DNA from: Manduca sexta
Taxonomy: Eukaryota > Arthropoda > Insecta > Lepidoptera > Sphingidae
Length of the DNA: 64,000 nt
Direction of reading: 5' to 3'
Assembly: GCF_014839805.1 (NCBI RefSeq)
Contig: NC_051119.1
Location: 2,907,245 to 2,971,244, forward strand
Shown in pieces: positions 12,403 through 24,959 of this stretch (positions within the stretch are counted from its first letter, which is position 1; every line of letters starts with the position of its first letter). The notes beneath the pieces are model-generated. The model worked only from the letters and a program-made list of their open reading frames with translations, made no database searches and was not told the DNA's origin. Both the position numbers and the translations under genes were made by a program.

Positions 12403-12686
12403 AAATAAGAATAGATTCTGTGATATGACCACCGGATTTTTGTCTTTTATTATTTTGATGATAGGAAAACACAAGCCTTTCTTCGTCTTATTACATTTTA
12501 TTTAGCATCAGGTGCAATCCTTTCTCGCAAAATAATCTTGCCCCAAATCTCATCAGATATTTTGTTTTATGATGCAGGGTCAACAAAATAGGCAACAAAA
12601 AGTATATACAGGTAGCAACGGCCCCAGAAGATTTATGTTACTATGACATGACCTTATGAAGGAGTTAAGCACTAGGGAGGGGACAG

Positions 12687-12878
12687 TATCGATAATTGAA
12701 GTTGTAGTTTTTGCCGGCAAAATTATATATTTAATGTGCAGGTTATTTCTGAAATTATTGCTCTGATTTAGAATATTCATTCACATTATAGCATCGATAA
12801 TTGAAGTTATATTTTTGTCGACAAAATTTTATATTTAATGTTATTTCTGAAATGATTGCCCTGAATCAGAATATTCAT
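12687..12878. repeat. Tandem duplication, about 100-bp unit
   Basis: ATCGATAATTGAAGTT... AATATTCATT occurs twice (about 12687-12783 and 12792-12878), with a small indel between copies. Confidence 0.8.
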
Positions 12879-13814
12879 TAGCTTTATCTAAAGAAGAGAG
12901 TTTAATACGGAAGTACTTGTAAGCGAATAGTTATATATAATAATTTTTGATTGAATGTTGAATTGATAATATGTATTAGGTGTAAACTGTGAGGTGTTAA
13001 CTGTGTGTAACTTTTTTAGATCATCAGTGTTTTTTATAATATTGCTAGGTCTTGAGAAATTATGCGAAAGTATCGCTGCAAAATGCTTTAATCTTCTTAA
13101 GTTTCTCGTAGAATCATACTACCTCGATACGCATTACATTTTAAACACGAGTTCTTGGTATTGAAACAAGACTTTTATAAACATTCCTTTAAACTATTTT
13201 ATTTTCATTTATTGCACTTTATACAAAGACCTAATATCAAATTATCTGCCAGTCATTTGTCAACCATAAATAATTTTAAATTTAGAATTATTATTGACAT
13301 TCTCTCATACCTACCTTATTAACAACAAATTATACTATAAAACATTTAAATTTCGTTTGTTTTTGCTGTTATATTTATTTATTGCACTTCATACATATCA
13401 TGTAAAATGCCAGAAGCATTCTCTACCAGTCAACCTGAGGTGGTGCAGAGATAAAACATAGTTGGTGCCCGTCAAAAACACAGTACGTTCAAGATAGTAC
13501 TTATATATTACTTTTATCGATATTGCAGCATTACCTCTCTAGTGACATATGTTAAATTTGCCCTAAGGTGGCCCTTAAGGGTTTACGAGGCCCCATAATC
13601 CGGGCAACATGTAGGTACAATATAAATGATATTGCATTTTTTGGTCCACACATGCTGAGCTTTGTATTTGAGACTGGATTTTGTTCCTGACCAGACAGCG
13701 ATATAAATACCAAAGAATCATATGTCGCGTCGGTTTCATTAGTACACACACTCAGGGGTAGGCAGAGATGTAAGTGCACCTATTTTTCGATAGGAGGAGA
13801 GTCTATCGCCATAT
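12879..13814. other. Non-coding, no gene seen
   Basis: AT-rich. A decayed SINE body may lie near 13740-13800 (GGGGTAGGCAGAGATG). No gene signal. Confidence 0.45.
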
Positions 13815-14095
13815 CGCTGCTACTGATGGTAGGATATATATTATATCCGCCCGGATAGGAATCGCCGTACACAAGATGTTAAAACAAACAATAGTGGCGC
13901 ACAAGTATGTTGCCCGTACACAAGACATTAGAACCCGCCATAGTGGCGCACTAATGTGTCGCATTCCGGGATCAGCCTGTGTATATCCGGTTCTAACAGG
14001 CCGGCATAATTGTGTCAACTGCTGGGGATGATCTCTCGTCACTAGTCAATCTATTAGACCTCACTCCACTTACAATCAGGTGCGGTATATAAAAA
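13815..14095 (+). repeat. Family C with internal duplication
   Basis: A 48-bp segment starting CGTACACAAGA is present twice in tandem (about 13866-13913 and 13914-13961) inside an otherwise ordinary copy. Confidence 0.75.
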
Positions 14096-14660
14096 TGTCG
14101 GGTGCAAATTCTAGGCTATGGGTTCACTCACAAAAGTCTATTACTTACCCGCCCTGGGTCAAACTTAAGACATCACGACAGTCGTATTGCATACTACGCC
14201 ACGGCGACAGTGGAGTCAAACTTCTTCATCTAATTTCGACCTTAGTACCATGTCCATTACTCATATAGTTCATTCGATCACATTAATCAAAATGAAACCA
14301 GGTATTTGGGATGAAAGCGCAATAATTCGTGGAACAATAAGATATAACCCAAATGTATCGCGTATTATCACAAGATGATTTATTGCCCGAACCGGGAAAT
14401 AATAAAGGCTGCCCACACAAGGTGGGGTGGCCGTGATGTATTCCGTGAAGGGATTTTACGCTGATTCTGCTATTTAACCTTCGCTAAGTTTTGGAACGAC
14501 GGTCCTTAATATGTCTTGCGGTGCGTGTGATTCAGAAAATGTAACGTCATGTAATATTATATTTACAGATTCCGGTAATAGTGTTTGTTATCTATTATGC
14601 TGAATACATAGCAGCGGATTATAATGTATTAATTTTTTAGTTTATTTAGGTAGAATAACG
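14096..14660. other. Non-coding, no gene seen
   Basis: No domain or repeat recognised. Bases 14103-14230 resemble decayed family D sequence. Confidence 0.4.
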
Positions 14661-14948
14661 GCGGCGATAGCCTAGTTAGTTGTGGAACGGACTGCCGAGC
14701 CAAATGTCCGTATGTTCAAATCCCAAGGGCACAAACCTCTGATTTTCTAAAAATATGTGTGTATTCCTTTGAATTATCGCTTGCTTTAACGGTGAAGGAA
14801 AACATCGTGAGGAAACCTGCATACCTGAGAAGTTCTCTATAGGAATTTCGAGGGTGTGTGAAGTCTATCAATCCGCACTAGGCCAGCGTGGTGGATTAAG
14901 GCCTAATCCCTCTCAGTAGTAAAGGAGGCCCGTGCCCAATAGTGGGAC
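14661..14948 (+). repeat. Family A SINE running into the assembly gap
   Basis: Head GCGGCGATAGCCTAGTTAG at 14661 and body intact up to CCCAATAGTGGGAC, where the run of N begins. Only about 30 bp of tail is lost. Confidence 0.85.
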
Positions 14949-15448
14949 NNNNNNNNNNNNNNNNNNNNNNNNNNNNNNNNNNNNNNNNNNNNNNNNNNNN
15001 NNNNNNNNNNNNNNNNNNNNNNNNNNNNNNNNNNNNNNNNNNNNNNNNNNNNNNNNNNNNNNNNNNNNNNNNNNNNNNNNNNNNNNNNNNNNNNNNNNNN
15101 NNNNNNNNNNNNNNNNNNNNNNNNNNNNNNNNNNNNNNNNNNNNNNNNNNNNNNNNNNNNNNNNNNNNNNNNNNNNNNNNNNNNNNNNNNNNNNNNNNNN
15201 NNNNNNNNNNNNNNNNNNNNNNNNNNNNNNNNNNNNNNNNNNNNNNNNNNNNNNNNNNNNNNNNNNNNNNNNNNNNNNNNNNNNNNNNNNNNNNNNNNNN
15301 NNNNNNNNNNNNNNNNNNNNNNNNNNNNNNNNNNNNNNNNNNNNNNNNNNNNNNNNNNNNNNNNNNNNNNNNNNNNNNNNNNNNNNNNNNNNNNNNNNNN
15401 NNNNNNNNNNNNNNNNNNNNNNNNNNNNNNNNNNNNNNNNNNNNNNNN
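14949..15448. other. Assembly gap of exactly 500 N
   Basis: A round-number run of N, so a scaffolding placeholder. It sits in a SINE tail. Frames reported across it are meaningless. Confidence 0.99.
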
Positions 15449-15640
15449 TAACGATAACTTTCTGATATCTTTTTAATGAAACAAAGCGCATATTCTTCTC
15501 CCAATTATACTCTATCTAACTGTGCAAACAACATCAAAATCTGTTAAGGAGTTTCGGAGATGTGCGCTAACAAATAGGCAGAAGAGAACTCTAAACTCTG
15601 CGTTTTTTGATCTCTTACTTCTTCTCTTTAGTCGTCTTGT
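15449..15640 (+). repeat. Family F repeat
   Basis: Begins at the edge of the gap. Shares CTCCCAATTATACTCT and GTGCGCTAACAAATAGG with 8515-8730. Its left end is hidden in the gap. Confidence 0.55.
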
Positions 15641-16093
15641 TTCTTTTTTATTACTTTTATTTCAATGTTCAGACACACTGGGTACTGTTGTTTTATTATG
15701 TACATAATATATGTGTATAAATACTACAAATATGGGTACAAAATCGTCACGTAGCAAGCCATCAGTCAGGAACCATGTAATCCATTAAGTTTTGTGTGTT
15801 TGATGAAGTTGGAGCTAGGAGCGAACTTCCGAGCATTTGCCGTCTCCTCGCCCGGCTTTGAAGCACGCGCGAGTCTTGGATATGTGTGGTGTGAGTCAAG
15901 GGATTCAGGATTATATTACAAGTGGACAAAGAGTCGGATTCACCATGTCCGGGCTCTTAGCTAATAGATTTATCATGGCCCGTTTACTGTTTCCTAATAT
16001 TCTAAAAGATTGGGGCTTTACTCTATCTCAGGACCCATTTACTGTCTTTTCCTAAAAAAAATCTTCCTCAACGCAATAGTATAAATACTGTGG
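15641..16093. other. Non-coding, no gene seen
   Basis: No domain or repeat recognised. Confidence 0.45.
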
Positions 16094-16325
16094 TAGGATA
16101 TTAATATTGGCTTGGATAGCGACCACCATACACAACGTGTAAAACCCGTCATAGTGGCCCACGTAAGTGTGTCTCGTTTCGGGATCAGTCTGTATATCCG
16201 ATTCCAACAGGCCAGCACAATTGTGTCGACTGTCGAGAGGTAATCATTTCTCGTCAGACATTCTATTGGACCCCCCTCTATTTATATACCATTAGGGTCT
16301 CTTTGTTTTACACATATAAAAAAAT
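16094..16325 (+). repeat. Family C repeat
   Basis: GTAGGATATTAATATTGGC, then GCGACCACCATACACAA to TTAGGGTCTCTTTG. More diverged at its 3' end than the other copies. Confidence 0.8.
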
Positions 16326-16674
16326 TATCCTTCTTTCATTTGTTTCTTACCTTTGGAATATGAATAAAATGTATGAGATTATAATTAAGTTCAAGTCGCT
16401 ATAACCTCCTATCTTGTTCCACTCCAAAGCTAGTAGATAAGTTAATATTTGACCCCAGTTGTAAGGGAGTGTTTACAAATGTCATCGGCAGAAATTTCGG
16501 CTGATGTACGCCACGTCTGCTATTAATTTGTTTAAATGTTTACTAGATGCTCTTATCTCTTGCGACGTTTCATAGATGTTGGAGAACAAATTGGATTTGG
16601 GAACAGAGGGTAATCGCCCTTCCTGCGGTTGTAGTCCTGATATGTGGTATTATGTTTAAAGCAAGTTATATCTC

Positions 16675-16815
16675 TCTCCGGTCATGTCGGATTGCCGTCT
16701 CACCGGATTATGAGCATGAAGGAACAGAAAGTGCACCTGTGTATTGCGCATACTTGTGCACTATAATATCTTCTGCGTATCTTGCTGAGTTCCATTGGCT
16801 GAAATTTGGATAGTA
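16675..16815 (+). repeat. Family E SINE, 3' part
   Basis: TCGGATTGCCGTCTCACCGG through TTGTGCACTATAATATCTTC to the gene-distal end. The head is missing. Confidence 0.75.
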
Positions 16816-17109
16816 GGGATTTATTATTTGATTTTATTAAATACATTTTAAAGCTCTGCTATGTTTATATTTTACCAATTTTTGCTCGTGGTACGGCTGC
16901 ATGATAAAGTGTTTACCGAATAGAAGTTCTATAAAAGTAGCATATAGAACTCAGGTGTAATGTAGCTTCTTAATAGTGAAAAAACGGTTGAGTAGTTCCT
17001 AAGATTGGCACGTTCACACAAATAAACTATTAAACCTTATATATCAGTATAGATTAGGCATTTACACGAACTGGGCAAAGTGACCACACTGCACCTGATG
17101 GTAAACGAA

Positions 17110-17255
17110 GTAGGGCCAAGATAGAACATCGACCAGCGACAGATGACCCTCGATATAATTCCAGTCTTTACTCCTTGTACAAAACATTAAGATAGAACGA
17201 CGACCAGTGACAGATGACCCTCGATAAAATTCCGGATTTTACTTGTAAAACAAAT
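17110..17255. repeat. Tandem duplication, about 75-bp unit
   Basis: AAGATAGAAC-ATCGACCAGC ... GACAGATGACCCTCGAT occurs twice with few differences. Confidence 0.8.
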
Positions 17256-17544
17256 AAATATAATCATGTCATGGCACAAAATAACTTGAAATCCAATGAA
17301 ATGATCATTAAACGTTCGATACGTTTTAAAAATAATTACGGATTAACACGAGCGGTAGATTAAAGGTTCTTTATTTTGAAGTGGCTACGTGACGCGGCGG
17401 CAAAACATAAATCAGCGCACAGCTCGAGTCGTCTCATAGATGCCGAGATAGTCTGGATGTGGTGTTGAGTTTTGTCACTAATTTATAAGGTGATCCTAAA
17501 GAAAGGTGTGTTTTTATTTTGGCACGGTAATATGACTGTGTGTA

Positions 17545-17680
17545 AGAAAAGGAGTGGGATCCAATAGAATGCCGACGAGAGATGATTACCCCTGAGCTAT
17601 CGACACATTTATGCCGGCCTGTTGGAGCCATATATACACAGATTGATTGCGGAACGCGACACACTTACACGGGCCACTAT
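17545..17680 (-). repeat. Family C, internal part
   Basis: Reverse-strand piece: GGGATCCAATAGAATGCCGA, GATGATTACCCC, TTATGCCGGCCTGTTGGAG, GCGACACACTTACACGGG. Confidence 0.8.
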
Positions 17681-19189
17681 TTACCCACCACGGCCATCAT
17701 CTAACCTTTCAGGTTAGAATAAATGAATGAACAGAAATAGTCGTACTCGTACTGTGTGGTATTACAACTACGTTATCGAATTAGTAAATTTTATTATAAC
17801 TGTTCTTCAAGTACATCAATGTACGAGTACAGGGTTTGGATTACTAAATTCGCCATGTGTAATACGGGGGCGGAATTTTTAAAATAAATAGGGCATATAA
17901 AGTCCAGCTTCTTGGGATATTAATTAAGATTAGAGACCTTTTTGTTCTCTTACAATAGATATCATACGATAGGTAGGGGAATTTAAGTGACCTGCGCTTA
18001 AATATAAACCTTAATAAACATAATGACAGACAAAGTTGGACACCATATGAGATGTAAGGGGAATTTTAGTGACCTTTACTTCAATATAAATGCAACACTG
18101 CTTGAGGATAGAAATGGATATAACAAAGTGTCGTATATTATTTCTAGACACATCGAAAACGTCTATATCTGTGGCAGATTTTAACAAGAGCGCACAATTA
18201 GGGGCGCACGGAACACCGACGTGTGTTCACTGTATTTTGTTTTATCTTGCTGCTTACTGGTTCGTTATTGACAAAAACTTGTGAACTTCTGAGAATTGCG
18301 AAGTTCCTGAACGTAGAGGTTGGGCATTTATCTTCGATGTAGCAATTTGTAGGTAGCGAAAAACGACCTTATACCCCTTGTTTTAAGAGCGAAAGAGTAA
18401 TGTGTAATTCAGTATTTTTCTAGAAAGTTTATTAAAGTGGATATTATTTATAAGATTCGTAATCATTTTATCCAATTAAAGAATTTGACAGAGGAATCAT
18501 AGTTCTACCAAAATTTTAAAAAGGGATACGTATTTACAAGCAGGTGTGTATTTCGAATCATTGTATTATTTCTGACTATAAGGGGTGTTAGAGCAAAGAT
18601 ATATATGTCGGAGAAGCATTATTCCCGTCGACATCATCATTAGTGGTTGCGGACTTAGTGGGCATCATCAGGGTAAAATGCGAGCACAAAACACAATGAT
18701 CACAGATATTTTTATATTCGAATTCAAATTATACAATATTTGTCACTTTACAATAATGACGATAGAAAAGTGGACAATTAAGACCGAGCAGCGGGTTCAG
18801 GGCACCGATCTTACTTTAACCAACAAATATTCTCAACGATCCAACTCGATCAACTCGATCAGTCACTATCATGAATCCTCCAACGTATGTCCAAAACACT
18901 CATGGCCTACCTGAATAGTAAAGATGGCGCCTCGACCCCGCTCGAGGCACGTGCCTTGCTCTGATTGGTCGTTTCGTAAATTATAATTTTAAAATAAACT
19001 TCTATTACATTATGGCTAATGCGTAAGGTTTTAAGTAATAGAAAAATGTAACAAATCAAATAAAATTAGATTAACAATTATTGTGCGTTATGCACGCAAA
19101 CAACAATCAACCGGACACATAGCTTCCTCCTACATATATTTTTAATTTTATCGCTTTTTTGTCATCTTGGGTTTGAATTTTGATCGGGT
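17681..19189. other. Non-coding, no gene seen
   Basis: About 1.5 kb without recognised elements. A 109-codon frame at 18585-18914 has no domain or compositional support. A 10-bp motif CAACTCGATC repeats twice near 18842. Confidence 0.45.
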
Positions 19190-19325
19190 AAAGTAATATT
19201 GAGTTCTTTGGTCAATTAACCGATATGTTGATAGGTTCGACCCCATCAAAACATGGGGTGAACACACATGGCGAAGCCCATGCACTAGTTGCGCTCGCCT
19301 ACCCTTTCGGGGTTGAAAGGTATTT
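19190..19325 (+). repeat. Family D SINE, body only
   Basis: Contains CATGGGGTGAACACACATGG, AGTTGCGCTCGCCTACCC and a TTTCGGGG end. The tRNA head is lost. Confidence 0.6.
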
Positions 19326-19689
19326 ACTTTACTACCAACTTAACTCAGTTCTTTGCAGCCGTTTTTTTCACAACTAAGGCCCAAAGGAAATATTTTTGTC
19401 TGCCAAATGATTTATAATTTTAAAATACACTCGTTCACGAGTCGCTAGGGACATATTATACTTCTGCTAGTGTCTAGAAACGCATAAAATTTCAAACTTT
19501 CCTTTGTATATTGCTATATTATTGCGGTCGTAAAACGTGAGCGCGTCAGGTGTTCTATTTATTCTAGAAATTGTCTGTGGTCTACTTTTTATTCCACATT
19601 AGAAATACGATATTTGTATGAGAAATTCGAGACTAGCTATCTAGATTTTAATTTTTATATTTAATCCTTAATAGGGGCTCGGAAAAGTG

Positions 19690-19840
19690 ACTCTATTATA
19701 GTCTAGATAGTGTCCACTGATGAGAGATGATTATCACCAGTTGGCACAATTATGCCGGCCTGAACAGGATATACACAGGCTGGTCCCGGAACGCAACGTG
19801 GGTCACTATAGAGAGTTTTACACCCTGTTTACCGTCGCTA
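19690..19840 (-). repeat. Family C repeat interrupted by a SINE
   Basis: Reverse-strand copy ending in TTACCGTCGCTA at 19829-19840. The same 12 bases resume at 20177-20188, followed by TCTGGGATATT. The SINE between them therefore landed inside this element. Confidence 0.85.
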
Positions 19841-20176
19841 ATTCACAAAGAATACACACATAATTTTTTAGAAAACTCAGAGGTGTGTGTCCTTGGGATT
19901 TGAACCTGCGGACATTCGTCTCGGCAGTCCGTTCTACAACCAACTAGGCTATCGCCGCTTACATCTTTGTGAATTATCGCTTGCTTTAACGGTGAAGGAA
20001 AACATCGTGAGGAAACCTGCATACCTGAGAAGTTCTCTATAGGAATTTCGAGGGTGTGTGAAGTCTACCAATCCGCACTAGGCCAGCGTGGTGGACTAAG
20101 GCCTAATCCCTCTCAGTAGTAGAGGAGGCCCGTGCTCAGCAGTGGGCAAGTATATAACACAGGGCTGATATTATTA
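19841..20176 (+). mobile_element. Family A SINE with inverted 5' half
   Basis: The left half (19841-19960) is the tRNA-related part on the minus strand, with GGGATTTGAACCTGCGG and GGCTATCGCCGC. The right half (about 19965-20176) is the rest of the same SINE on the plus strand, ending GGCTGATATTATTA. A perfect 12-bp duplication TTACCGTCGCTA flanks it. This is the product expected from twin priming during target-primed reverse transcription. Confidence 0.85.
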
Positions 20177-20188
20177 TTACCGTCGCTA

Positions 20189-20841
20189 TCTGGGATATTT
20201 ATATCAGAAGCAGTATTTTGAGATAATACAGTGCAGTGTCATGCAGGGTATTGTGATTCAAAGTGTAATGTAATGTAATGTAATTCTACTGTTAGGTAGT
20301 CCTTTAGCAACAGATAAGCTGTTGCCTCTTTTCCTTATTTTCTGACACAAGAAAAATATAAAAAACAGTTTCCAAGAAACATCGAAATTTCCGCCAAAAA
20401 TACTCGCTTTTATACATTTTACAACACTTGTTACGTCTGCTGAAATTTTAATCAATTCCCCAAAATTATGGAGCTGCGAAAAACTTTTGGCATAAACGTT
20501 TAATCTCAGACGAATGTGCATTAAGAGAGTAAGGGGGCGCTTCCGGCCCTCATTCAGCGATTTAAAGCCGACTCTGTTTATTTACGGCTCTTTGATAAAG
20601 TTTAAAGTCTATAGTAAAATACGTAACCAGTTTACGTTGATCTCTCGGGATCATGGAATATTTTATGTTGGTTTTTGGAATATTGGCTTCAATATTTATA
20701 GTAATAATGAACAACTGAGTAAATAATAACTGTTGGAGAAATAATTAAGTTTTATTTTTTATGAGTTCAGTTATTGACAGTGTGACTTTTGAGTAGATGT
20801 TGTTATTTTTTTTTTGCGAGCACACATTCATGCAAATTGGA
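20189..20841. other. Non-coding, no gene seen
   Basis: Begins with the end of the split family C copy. A short GTAATG tandem (four to five units) lies near 20265-20283. Nothing else recognised. Confidence 0.5.
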
Positions 20842-20948
20842 ATAATATCAGCTCTGAATTATATATATACTGTCCCACTGTTAAACACGGGCCTCCTCTA
20901 CTACTGAGAGGGAATAGGCCTTAGTCCACCACGCTGGCCTAGTGCGGG
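20842..20948 (-). repeat. Family A SINE, 3' third
   Basis: Reverse-strand tail piece: ATCAGCTCTGAATTATATA, GGGCCTCCTCTACTACTGAG, CACGCTGGCCTAGTGCGG. Truncated at its 5' side. Confidence 0.8.
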
Positions 20949-22239
20949 TTACGAATTGGAACGTAATCTAGTAATTAGTAAACTTGAAGATTCGTACTTA
21001 ATCGTGCTTCTTAGGAATTAATTTAGAAGAATTTTGGATCTGTTTGATGGAAAATATGAGGATTTTAGGTGTTTGTCAGTCTATACTACAGTATAAATAT
21101 ATTATGGAAGCAACAGAATTCTTTGTCAAGATTCGTTAAGACAATATTTGTAGGCGCAAAATTAGATTATCTTGAAACGTATGTACATATTAAGACTTTT
21201 ATACAAGTTCATGTTAGATGTTGTTCATGTTCAAGGATAAAAGTAGATTATATTGTTACTCCAGATCTCGAAAATATCATGCAAATTATGCATCTGTCAC
21301 CTAAACATAATTAGTACACTGGTAGGTCTTTGGCTAAGCTCAAGCCTTCATCCCGTAGGTGTAAGCAGAGGTACATCGATAGCAGATTGCAATACTTATA
21401 TTTTTTATTTCAATATATAATATATTAGGTATGTGGGTTTTGACAAAATTTACGTATATGTTTTATCCCATCATAGAGGTTAATAAATGTTTAATTTATG
21501 TTGGATTTAGATTACACGTTTACCGAATAAAAGTAAACACCAAAATTATTTTTTTATGTTGTAATAAATCTAGAATATTCCATTGATCTCACACGACTTT
21601 TTAAAACAGTAGCATTCCTAATTAAATTGTTAATTACAAACACAATGTAGGATACTCCATTCCTCCTCAAATAGATATATTAGCAAGTCCAGCATTGTCT
21701 TCGACGCCCTTTAAACTCTCAAGTCTGCTTAGTGGCAGATGTAGAAAAAGCGGTTTTTACATAAACTGGGAAATAAGCGATATAAAACCTACTAAATATC
21801 TTACAAATGCCCGGATTTAAGAGCTATATCACGCACAGGTGAAATATTACTGAGGGGTCAACGTAAACTGGCTACAACAACGCGTGCCGATTGTGTCTCA
21901 GCGGTTTGTGGAAGCAGATAATGGGCCCGCGCTAACAGATGCGTCTTCGAATAGGTCACGAAATAAGCGAATTTAGTTTTTATTGCTTAAAGAGATTTCC
22001 AGTTTCATTACTTTAGATTATGGATCGTCTGTTTTGAGTTGTAGGGTTGTTTTTGTTTTGTGATGGGAGAATATTGTTGATTTTAAATATGGCAGTTAAT
22101 TAATTAATAGGAAGTGTAGATGCTTTGAACAGTTTTTTTGTGCAGTTATTTTTTTTCTTCGTTGCTATACTTTATATTGTTAAATAAATATATAATGTTT
22201 GACTGGCATGCTGGAGTCTGAGGTTCGATCTTTTTGTTA
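20949..22239. other. Non-coding, no gene seen
   Basis: AT-rich, no recognised gene. The 81-codon frame at 21069 has no domain. Confidence 0.45.
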
Positions 22240-22550
22240 TAGCTTTGAATAATGGGACGAGCTTGCCATTGACCTGTTGTTAAGCGATACGACCGCCCAT
22301 AAATAGTAGAAACACCATTTAACACCTTGAATTTCATGCTATTGTTGGATATTCCACTGCGCTTGCTATCCTGAGACATGAGATGTTAAGTATATTTATT
22401 TTATTTTATTTTGTTATGTCCAGTAGTTACACTGGCTACAATGTTCCTCAAACCGGAACACAACAATGGCTATGAACTACTACCTGGCGGCAGAAATAGA
22501 CATTGCGGTAGTACCTATCCAGGCGGATTTTCACATATGAGAGACCTACC
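22240..22550 (+). repeat. Family B repeat, full length
   Basis: From TTTGAATAATGGGACGAGC to CATATGAGAGACCTACC with all internal blocks. The reverse-strand 77-residue frame here is a shadow of the repeat. Confidence 0.85.
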
Positions 22551-24017
22551 TGTAACTTCTTTGACTTGTAACTTCTATTCTCCGGGCAATTAATGCATTT
22601 TTAGTTTGATATCAGTTTAAAGTCTGGAATTTGAGTCCGATATGAGAATAAATTCGGTCCCTCCATCATGGGATGAAATACACATAGCTAAACCTCTTCC
22701 TTCGAGAACAAAAAGTGTGAGTGTATTAATATATGGCTAACGAAGAGCACCCTCTATCTTCGAGGAGAAAAAGATTGAGCTATATGTATGACAAGATCAT
22801 ACAAGGAATTTTTAATGCTATTAAAATGAATATGACTACAGAAACAATGCCTTATCAGCACGTTTGAAGGCCCAACGGCGCCTCAGATGACTCCGCGCGA
22901 TATTATTCTGTTGTTCTTTGTTTGGAACTTTCTTGTTTCACTTTACCACAATGGATGTAAGATTTGGAATGTGTTCCACTTTCTTATTTATATTGTAGTT
23001 TGTAGAAGTAATTGCTTTTGAATAAACAGTCATATAATTACGAAAGATTGTAGGACAGTTGAATGAAATGCTGGTGTACTAAAAATTTTCGTACCTGTTT
23101 TAATTGATCTGCTTTAGCTAGCCCTCTTGTAAATAAAGTTGTAAGGTGTGTTTGTTTTATTGTTTGCCTGGTTGGCATAGAAATCTTTGGCACGACCAAT
23201 TTTAATAGCTTTTAATAGTAATTTAAGTTTTCCGGTATGAAAGTTCCCTTTATATTTTCCCGGGATAGAAAGTACCCTATAACCTTCCTAAGGCCTTAAA
23301 CTATCTCCATACAAAATTTCATAAAAACCTGTTCGGTACATTTTGTGAAAATTGATAACATATAGTCAAACAGAAAAAGGGACTTTATTTTATAATATCT
23401 CTCTCTCTTCAGTCGGCCCCTTATTAGTGAGGATCGTGATCCCGTCTAAGGTCACTCAGTAATCTTCTCCATGAGGCGCGATGTTCGATTTGGTGCACCG
23501 CTAGGCTCATTGGCATATTTAGGGAGTTGGCAACCTAATCATAATATATAAATGTGTATTTATTTTTAAGTCATTATGTTACTCAAATTTAATAAGCTGT
23601 TCCCATAATGTACAATGTAAGTAGTTGTTTTTTCTTGATATTTTTTATTGTATCGTTTTGTTTTATTTTGTCTATTTGTCTGTTTTCATTCAAGCGTGCA
23701 TTTCCACTGTAAGCTTTTGTGATACTTAATTTAATAATTAAATAAATAATGTATATTGAGAAAATAATAAAACAATTTAAAAACGTAAAAAACTTTATTA
23801 AATAATATTTTTGGTTCGTATGACGTTCATCTTGTAGAAACTGTTACAGTGTTATATTTGATACGAGATTTCGCTCGGAATTAGCGTCACATGTAAAATA
23901 TCTTGACTTGCTACCAGCCATGCAATTAGCTAGAGTAGTCCAACCACTTCGAATGTCGACATAATATTGACTAAAAATCCAAGTTTACGTTAATGAAATT
24001 ATTTTTACAAGACTATA
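22551..24017. other. Non-coding; decayed repeats
   Basis: Family D-like body near 22622-22720 and Helitron-like phrases near 23240-23400. A block at 23410-23530 (CGGCCCCTTATTAGTGAGG) is unlike its surroundings and unidentified. Confidence 0.4.
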
Positions 24018-24421
24018 CAGGGTCGTTTTGACATTGCGTTACTAAATGAAACCACATACTCGACTTTACGTTTGTTGACATTGTGCCAAAAATCATCCAT
24101 TATAACGAATATTTTATCCACAAAAATCCTGGTTTTAGTTTTCTGATTTTTTGATCATTTTGTAGATTAATGCGAATATGGCGTGTGCGTGAGTGTATTT
24201 CTGACTGAAATTATGATATTGACACTGCGATGAATTTTCTTAGAGTAATGGCATTTGGACGCGTAAAATTAAAATTACTTTTTATTAATATTTATTTTGT
24301 TCGAAACTTAGACTTTTTTATTTTACCTCTACGGTTGAAGTAACTTATTGTAAAGTGTTATTTCCTAGTAGATATGTAAGTATGTGGTTTCGTTTAGTAA
24401 CGCGATGTCAAAATGACCCTG
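24018..24421 (+). mobile_element. MITE family M, complete
   Basis: Left end CAGGGTCGTTTTGACATTGC and right end ATGTCAAAATGACCCTG are inverted repeats that extend through GCGTTACTAAATGAAACCACA with few mismatches. TATA flanks both sides, fitting a TA target as in Tc1/mariner-like elements. About 404 bp with no coding capacity. Confidence 0.9.
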
Positions 24422-24434
24422 TATACTCTGGGTC

Positions 24435-24490
24435 TTTAAAATTTGTAAAATAGTAATAAATTTTATTTATCACTATTTTACAAATTTAAA
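24435..24490. repeat. Hairpin beside MITE M
   Basis: AATTTGTAAAATAGT at about 24440-24454 pairs with ACTATTTTACAAATT at 24472-24486. The spacer is itself A/T-symmetric. It lies 14 bp outside the MITE's right end. Confidence 0.8.
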
Positions 24491-24953
24491 CTAAAATACA
24501 TTCTGTGAAAACGGAATTTTGTTTGAAAAATGTGAACGTAAACTTGACATGTTCAAACAAAGCGAAAATCAACTACAGTATTGAAAAATAAATTGCGTGG
24601 TAACAAAAATTAAACATAATGAAACAGTTTGCCGACTAGTAAGGTATCAGTGGGGAAGGTCCATATAACCGGATTCTTGTAGCCTTCCTTTTATATAGAA
24701 TCTAATTGTCTTTAGAACGATTTGCTAACCGCATTCATGTATATTAATACCTTTATGTTGTGTCGGGTTCCTTTTCGGAATATTTCACCTTTCGCCAATT
24801 GGTACGTTATAATTTTGTGATCAAAATTAAGATAAACTAGACTCAAAACAGTTTCCAACTGAATCAACTAAATAAAATGTATTGTAAGTAAGCGCATGGA
24901 GTCGTTTGTGTGTATTTTTCCCTTTCTGTAAGACATTATCTCGGCTCTGACCT

Positions 24954-24959
24954 TTTATT
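24954..24959 (-). promoter_or_regulatory. Candidate poly(A) signal, distal cassette
   Basis: TTTATT on the plus strand is AATAAA on the coding strand, about 350 nt after the stop at 25306. Picked by position only. AATAAA is common by chance in AT-rich DNA. Confidence 0.35.

Noticed and set aside
14896..15504. Long open frames of about 170-200 codons on both strands
   Set aside because: They run across 500 N and contain no real residues except at the edges.
18585..18914. 109-residue frame
   Set aside because: No recognisable domain, splice context or neighbouring exon. Chance length in 64 kb is expected.
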